This document shows, piece after piece, positions 58,080-64,000 of a DNA stretch of 64,000 nt. Within the stretch, counting starts at the first letter, position 1, and each line of letters begins with the position of its first letter. The position numbers and the translations under genes were made by a program. The notes under the pieces were generated by a model, which worked only from the letters and a program-made list of their open reading frames with translations, did no database searches and had not been told where the DNA came from. This DNA comes from Deroplatys truncata (lineage: Eukaryota; Arthropoda; Insecta; Mantodea; Mantidae), in assembly GCA_030765065.1 (NCBI GenBank), contig CM060989.1, forward strand, positions 38,493,501 through 38,557,500, given 5' to 3'.

Positions 58080-60850
58080 TGCAGAGAGAGCCAAAAAACT
58101 ATGAACCGGCTGCACAGTGTTTTTCCTGTCCACATTCTCAGCGCTTGTTGCTGTGTGCCACTATCATAGAAAGGCGCGGATGAAAGCATACAACATTTTT
58201 AAAACTACTTTTAAAGGTTTTACTTACTAACTTTATGAAAGGAGGTGCTGAAACTGGCCACTCGTCGTCCATACATTTTTGGCATCTCTTTAGGAAACTA
58301 TCCATCACTTGCCGTAATTTGTTGAGAAATGCTGGCACTTTCCTAGCGGATATTTTGTTTTTATTCTTCCAGGGTGTGTGGGTTTGTCTTGTACACTTAG
58401 TTTTAAGTTACCCCAGAGATAGGAATCGCAGGGGGTTATGTCAGGGGACCGAGGGGACAACAATTCTCTACTAGTAATGTAATGTAATATTTATTTCATC
58501 ATTATTACAATAATACAAATAAAGCTTACATCTAAAACTTATGTCTAGTGCACCAGTTTTCTAGCTCCCCCATATTTAGCCCCTAGGCTGTATATATTGG
58601 GATAAAGCTACTATACCATCTCTCCACTTTACAAACTATGCTCGTTCAGCTGTACCTTTCTTAAGCTCCTTATCCACTTATCCCTTGTGTTGCCTAAAAA
58701 TGTCCCCATCATTTTAATTATTTCTACTTTTGTGCTTCCCAACATTCTTAATGCTACTGCTTCTTTGTTTAACTTGTCCCATTTTTTATTCCATATAACC
58801 TCTCTCGACCTTTTAACCTTATCACATTCTATTAGACAATGAAAAGTACTACCCGATTCATCACACATAATACATCTCCCCGAACCATTATATCCATTCC
58901 TTTTTAAAAATATTACTCCTGTGCGCATCCACGCAAGACCTATTCTACCAAATTGATTACATATATCTACATACTTCTCCCTTCCCCAATCTCTTTTAAC
59001 TGATTTATACAAGATCAATGACCTTTTATCCTCAAAACTAGCCCATATCTCTTGTTTCTCGATATCTTCCACCCTCAATCTCACTTCTTTCCAAAACCCA
59101 CTGTTATTATATTTATCTAATAGGAAAATATTCCTCATGCCAATTTCTTTTAGGACATTTCCCAGCTTCCCTAACCAACACTCTTCTCCTAGGACAGCTT
59201 TTTGAAACTGTATACATTCTTTTAATATATTATTATCTTCTAAATTTAAACATCTATACCAATACTTCAATATTCTTTCCACTATTATACCTTTTCTCCC
59301 TACCCTTCCTAACTCTGCCAGTGCCACGCCCCTTGGTGAACTCTTGGGTAAACCCAAAACTTCTTTACAAAACATTCTATGGACTATATCAATCTTAATC
59401 CATCCCTTTGCCACCCCCCATATTTCTATTCCATATAACATTTTTGACTCTACTACAGCTTCATATAGCCTTTCCAACCAGTTCATTGTTAGCGTGGGTG
59501 TTTTGCACAAGCAAACTCTAACAGCTTTCATCGCTAGCTTTCCTTTCAATTGTGCATATTTAGCTTGTGCTTCCCACTTCCTGTTGCTTGAGAATCTAAT
59601 GCCCAAGTAATCAAATTCTTTTACCACCTCTATTTGCTCTCCATTTATATACCATCTTTCCTCTCTTTTTAATTTTGATCCTTTCTTGAACACTATTATC
59701 TTGGACTTTTTTGTATTCACCTTTAGCCCCCATTCCATACAAAATTTTGCAATTTCATTAATAGCATGTTGCAACCCTATCACTGTCACTGCCCCAGCTA
59801 CTAGATCATCTGCGAATAGTAACCCTGGTATTTCCTTTTTCCCTATGACTGGACAGTGTTTATTACTTTTCATTATTCTATCTAAAATATCATCTATAAA
59901 TAAGTTAAATAATATTGGACTGAGTTTACAACCTTGCCTCAGACCTAAATTTTGCTGTATATAATCAGTAGTACTATTTCTTCCACATTTTACACAAAAT
60001 TTAATTCCTTCATACAATTTTTGTACCCCCTTGATGAATGCAGTGCTGACTCCTTTGTTCCTCAATTTATATGCCAAAGCCTCTCTGTTTATAGTATCAA
60101 AAGCCTTCTCGAAGTCTGCAAAAAATATGTATACCCTACCCCTTTTATTTCTTAAATATTTGTTTACTATAGTTTGAATTATCATTATGTTATCTATTGT
60201 TCTTTTTCCTCTCCTAAAACCTGTTTGGTATTCTGATAACTTATCTTCCCTCTCTACCCACTCATATAATCTTCTAGCTAATATACCAGTGTATATCTTG
60301 CCTAATATAGATAATAAACTAATTCCTCTGTAGTTGCTTGGATTATTTGTATCTCCCTTTCCTTTATACAATGGTGCAATAATGCTCACTTTCCAGCTTT
60401 CCGGTATCACTTTCTTCTCTTTGATTCTGTTAAATAGCTGTGTCAACAACTTTGTACCCTCACCTATCTCCCCAAAATTTTTCCAAAATTCCCCCGGAAT
60501 TCCATCGGCCCCTGTAGCCTTCTTCTGTTTTAATTTTTTTATTTCATACTCTACCTCTATGGTTGTAATCTCTTTGTCTAAGTGCTCCACTCCGTTCTCA
60601 AAATTTCCCCAATATACTTCACTTTTTTGAACTCTTCCTCCCCCCAATAAACCTTCGAAATCTCTACTAGTAGTTCTGTCCTCAAACACACTTTCATAAA
60701 GTTAAGTAAAGCCTTTAAAAAGTAGTTTTAAAAATGTTGTATGGTTTCATCCGCACCTTTCTATGATAGCGGCAGATGGCAACAAGTGCCGAGGATGCAG
60801 ACAGGAAAAAAACAGCACAGCCAGTTCATAGTCTTTTGGCTCTCCCTGTA
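58080..60850. mobile_element. Foldback-type mariner-like element, copy 2, split by a LINE
   Basis: Left arm 58080-58476 starts TGCAGAGAGAGCCAAAAAAC. The right part, 60661-60850, ends GGCTCTCCCTGTA. Without the LINE it is about 575 bp. Left arm and right end are reverse complements (TTTAAAGGTTTTACTTACTA near 58211 against the inverted stretch near 60700). The coding trace on minus is VFEDRTTSRD, part of the transposase catalytic region. Confidence 0.75.
58477..60660 (-). mobile_element. LINE with long open reverse transcriptase frame, 5'-truncated
   Basis: A perfect 12-bp target duplication TCTCTACTAGTA flanks it (58465-58476 and 60661-60672). One uninterrupted minus frame of about 680 codons ends at 58629. 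RT blocks: KKATGADGIPGEFWKNFG, NPSNYRGISLLSILGKIYTG, YQTGFRRGKRTIDNI, FADFEKAFDTI, GLRQGCKLSPILFNLFIDDI, FADDL (59805-59816), VKEFDYLGIRFS. The C-terminal finger is CIMCDESGSTFHCLIEC. There is no endonuclease, so it is 5'-truncated. The 3' end carries a short ATTAC repeat tail. The open frame and exact duplication show a recent insertion. The clade is not resolved. Confidence 0.9.
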
Positions 60851-60966
60851 GATATGGGCATATTTGGAAGTGCTAAATTCAAGTTTTTGGTTTGAAGAAA
60901 TCAATTTTTATTTTAGGAATTTTACGAGCAAATTTTGTATTTTGAAATTTGTCTATTTCATGCACG

Positions 60967-60972
60967 TGCGCG

Positions 60973-61024
<52 letters not shown>
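60967..61024 (+). repeat. (CG)n(CA)n microsatellite
   Basis: GCGCGCGCGCGCG then about 22 CA units. It is not inside a recognisable copy of the repeat unit. Confidence 0.95.
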
Positions 61025-61026
<2 letters not shown>

Positions 61027-61757
61027 TGCATGTGCCATGCAAGTTGTAATGCTTTCTTCATTTAGATGGCAACCATTACTAGAAACAACACAAGTATTAA
61101 ATTTGGACCCAGTTTGACCACAATGGCAAAACATGATTCAATAAGCGAATCGCCAGTACCTATACATTTGCTGCCGACATTTTTCGTTAGTTTCCAGTGA
61201 ATCTACAGTAACATTTCCAACTTTACAGCCACTGCTGGATTCTTCTGTGGATTTGTCAGTTCTTACCAATTTTTTATTTTCATATTTCTTTGTAATATGC
61301 AGGAATATAACTTTCTTATTGACAATTCAGTAACGGTTCCATAAATACCTTCTGATTGAAATGTGAAAGAAAGATGATTTAAAGAAGGAAAATGCATATA
61401 TTACATAGTTTAAAAGGAGATATGAACAGTTACAAAGCCTGGAAACCACCCACCTTCCCTTTCAAAGCAGCTTTTTGCTTAGAAGAAAATAAAATACTAA
61501 ATTTCAACAAAGTACTCCATTTTGTTACAGAAGAAAGGGCCAACCCATGGGTACTAGCAAAATCTGCAAAATTAGTGATATTTTTAGTTCTTCCAAATAC
61601 CATTTCTATCTCACCAAATAAAGTGTCATAATTGGGGTTTAGCCTTACAAATCCTACAACTAAGCTCTGTTGTTCTGCAACTGCTTTACTCCTATACTTA
61701 TAAAAAACATATCTTGGCTATGCTTTGTGGCTTAGGGCCCTCAACACTGGTTTACAC
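61025..61757. other. ECHS1 intron sequence, nothing recognised
   Basis: The 79-codon + frame at 61392-61631 has no motif I can name. Confidence 0.35.
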
Positions 61758-61938
61758 ACTGTGTATTGCATTCCACCCAAAAATTTGATGGCAAGATTTC
61801 ACAGAAAGTGAATGTTTTTAGGCATCTAAATCCCCCCAAAAAAGTATTTTTAGAAAAAGGTATGTGTATGCGCACATGCACAAACTTTCTGGAAATATCT
61901 GTGATGGACAAAGACTTGCTACACAAAAATCTGTTTTC
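61758..61938 (+). mobile_element. Microsatellite-bearing repeat unit, truncated piece M
   Basis: It begins ACTGTGTATTGCATTCCACC and keeps only the first ~100 bases of the unit before diverging. It lies directly upstream of copy N in the same orientation. Confidence 0.55.
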
Positions 61939-62930
61939 ACTTTCTCTACTACGTATAGTAAGTAGGGGAAATATTGCATTTCACCCAAAAATTTGATACC
62001 GAAATTTCACCAGAAATGCATATTTTGAGGTGCCCCAAATCCAAATAAAGCATTTTTGGAAAGATTTCTGTGGTGTGTGTGTTTGTGAAAGCATAACTCA
62101 AAAATGAAAAGTCTGATAAATACCAAACTTGGTATTTGAATTTAGTATCTTTCAAGGATGTAACATGAAGATTTTCAAGAAAATCCTCCCCATGCCAACT
62201 ATGGTTTACGGGACATTTTTCGAAGTTCTTGATTTTCTAAAAAATGGCTGTAACAATTTTGATTAAAATGCCATGTATGAAAGATGTTTACATGATAAAT
62301 AAAATGTATATATTGAATTTTCTGGAAATAGCCTAGGGAGTAGGCTTCATTTGAGAGGAATTGTGTATAAACTTGTATAACTTGTAATTGTTAAGTCATA
62401 GATGAAAACATACCACACAAAAATGTAGATCTCTTTAAAACACACAGTTTACTTAAAATAAGTTTTTTGTGGGATAAGCAGTTTCTGAGATATGTTATTA
62501 ATGTATCTATGTATAATATGTATAATGTATCTATTTTTGCAAAGGTTTATTTGGGTTAAATGTAGTAAATAGAAAAATAAGCTTTAAGAATAGTTTGTAT
62601 ACACACTAATAAAGATAGAGGATTGAGAAAGTTATGTGAATGTATCACTTCAGATTTTTTAAAACAATTTATTTCTTATAACTGCCATTTCTGATATCTT
62701 TTATTGTTGTTGGTTTGCATTTTTCAATACTTCGACATTTTTTGATGTGCTGCCAACATTCAGTTGTTTCTTGCAGTCTTATGGAATTTTAAGGATAGTT
62801 TCCTGTCTTGTAGCTTCAATAAAATGTGTACTGAAATCCATTCTGCAAGGATTAGTTTATAGGAACTGTATAGAAATAAACAGTTGTGGTTAGAGAAAGT
62901 CATGTGAATGTATTAAATCAGAATTTTATG
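61939..62930 (+). mobile_element. Microsatellite-bearing repeat unit, copy N, with duplicated tail
   Basis: It runs from ACTTTCTCTACTACGTATAG to a first end GTATCACTTCAGATTTTTTA near 62660. A second tail (GTTTGCATTTTTCAATACTT to GAAAGTCATGTGAATGTATT) then runs to about 62930. The tail duplication resembles that in copy A but involves older-type sequence. Confidence 0.65.
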
Positions 62931-63110
62931 TATGTTGACTGTTGCAAAACTTCTCTGTACAATTCCAGAAAAATCAGTGTAAATTTAGTTGTGGTGAATT
63001 CTGACCAGCATAATGTGTTTGGAAATACATTCTCAGTTATGCAAAGTTTCTAGAAGTTACATGGTTGTCAGTTGTTTACTACACTTCAATTGTTGTATTT
63101 TTTTTTCCAG

Positions 63111-63311
63111 GGCATAAATATGAATACATACTCACAGAGAAGAAGGGAGAGAAAAGTAATATAGGCCTTATCACTTTGAATCGGCCTAAGGCATTGAATG
63201 CTCTTTGTAATGCCTTGATGACAGAAGTGGGAGATGCCATTGATAAGTTTGAAAATGATGAATCTGTTGCAGCAGTTGTCATCACTGGCAGTGAAAAAGC
63301 TTTTGCTGCAG
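63111..63311 (+). CDS. ECHS1: Mitochondrial enoyl-CoA hydratase (short chain), exon 2
   Basis: This 201-base exon follows TTTTTTTCCAG and ends CAG before GTAAG (phase 1). It encodes [60 protein letters not shown] and [19 protein letters not shown] and the FAAG that opens the oxyanion-hole loop (normally AAGADIKEM) are crotonase-family signatures, and the match is closest to ECHS1. The two catalytic glutamates and the rest of the protein lie to the right of this window. Confidence 0.95.
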
Positions 63312-63369
63312 GTAAGATATTGATAGGTCTGTGGCTTTAAGCATGTGTAAAATTGATAGTCTTAGGAAT

Positions 63370-64000
63370 TACAGGGAGAGCCAAAAAACTACGAACTGGC
63401 TGCGCAGTGTTTTTCCTGTCTGTGTCCTCGGCGCTCGTTGCTGTCTGCCGCTATCATAGAAAGGCGTGGATGAAGCCATACAACATTTTTAAAACTACTT
63501 TTAAGGGCTTTACTTACCAACTTTATGAAAGGAAATGCTGAAACTGGCCACCATCGTTTTCCATACATTTTTGGCACCTTTCTTAAAGAAGAAACTATCC
63601 ATCACTCACCGTAGTTCATGTCAAGAAATGCTGGAAATTTTCTGGCAGATATTTTGTTTTAATTATCCTAGAGTGTGTGGTTTGTCTTGTACACTTTGTT
63701 TTAAGTTACCCCAGAGATAAAAATCGTAGGGTATTAGGTCGGGGGACCGAGGGAGCCACAAATCTCTACTAATAATTCTGTCCTCAAACGCATTATCAAT
63801 ATTGGTCATATAAGTTGTTGCAGTCTTGTTGAAAAAAGGCAAAATCACACTCCCTGGCTGTTAATTCTCTAAAAAAGGGAGGCAAAATTGTATTCACATA
63901 TGTACAGGCGTACACTGTTGACTCGAAAAAAATTGTGAATGTGAGTGGTGGATAGTTTCCTAAAGAGGTGCCAAAAATGTATGGACAATGACGGTGGTCA
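63370..64000. mobile_element. Foldback-type mariner-like element, copy 3 (runs off the window)
   Basis: It starts TACAGGGAGAGCCAAAAAAC on TA. The minus frame 63663-63848 keeps RIISRDLWLPRSPDLIPYDF and YLWGNLKQSVQ, the third catalytic region. From about 63944 the sequence turns into the reverse complement of its own left arm (GGATAGTTTCCTAAAGAGGT), so it is again a foldback form. It sits in ECHS1 intron 2. Confidence 0.75.

Noticed and set aside
60687..60689. Start codon of the 686-codon reverse transcriptase frame
   Set aside because: The first codon is GTG inside the flanking transposon, not ATG; the LINE is 5'-truncated, so no genuine start is expected.

Overview
This window is nuclear DNA of a TE-rich animal, most likely an insect. 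It is strongly AT-rich. It has spliced genes with GT-AG introns, matches to arthropod-type mariner, Tc1, pogo, hAT, Penelope and non-LTR elements, and many tRNA-derived SINE heads. I cannot name the species; a large-genome polyneopteran or hemipteran insect would fit. There is no bacterial-style gene packing, no CRISPR array, no rRNA, and no LTR retrovirus-like element that I could recognise.

Two host genes lie on the + strand. (1) A WBP4/FBP21 orthologue, a spliceosomal zinc-finger/WW-domain protein, occupies five coding exons at 11789-11861, 31866-32000, 37558-37840, 41490-41769 and 46538-46754. Splice phases agree throughout. With the AT of the start codon supplied by an upstream exon that I did not find, the reading frame is 330 codons including the stop. 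(2) The first two coding exons of a mitochondrial short-chain enoyl-CoA hydratase (ECHS1) lie at 55040-55136 and 63111-63311, and the gene runs off the right edge. About 8.3 kb separates the WBP4 stop from the ECHS1 start, and the CpG-richer 0.7 kb before the ECHS1 ATG is the likely promoter.

Almost everything else is mobile DNA in introns and in the intergenic gap. The dominant family is a ~0.9-1.0 kb non-coding unit with ACTTTCTCTAC at both ends in inverted orientation, a palindrome next to one end and a central TG/CA microsatellite. At least 14 copies or pieces occur (12.4, 14.9, 15.7, 17.2, 26.2, 28.4, 30.7, 36.1, 36.6, 42.3, 43.6, 55.7, 56.6, 61.9 kb). The architecture resembles DINE/Helentron-type non-autonomous elements, but that classification is inference.

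Region by region: 0-11.8 kb holds a mariner-type MITE, an inverted pair with a hammerhead-like core, SINE heads, a pogo/Tigger-like element with a LINE 3' fragment inside, and a hAT remnant. 12-32 kb (WBP4 intron) holds microsatellite-unit copies, LINE fragments, a Penelope-like palindrome, an RNase H-bearing LINE and a tRNA-like palindrome. 32-46.5 kb holds several Tc1/mariner elements, including an apparent chimera of two mariner lineages, and a pogo element. 46.8-55 kb is a nest: a foldback transposon, a Penelope element split by a mariner that itself carries a 141-bp insertion, a jockey-like RT fragment, and a hAT split by a SINE and a TIR element with a GATA target duplication. 55-64 kb (ECHS1 intron 1) holds old inverted copies of the repeat unit and further foldback copies, one split by a LINE with a 686-codon open frame and a perfect 12-bp target duplication.
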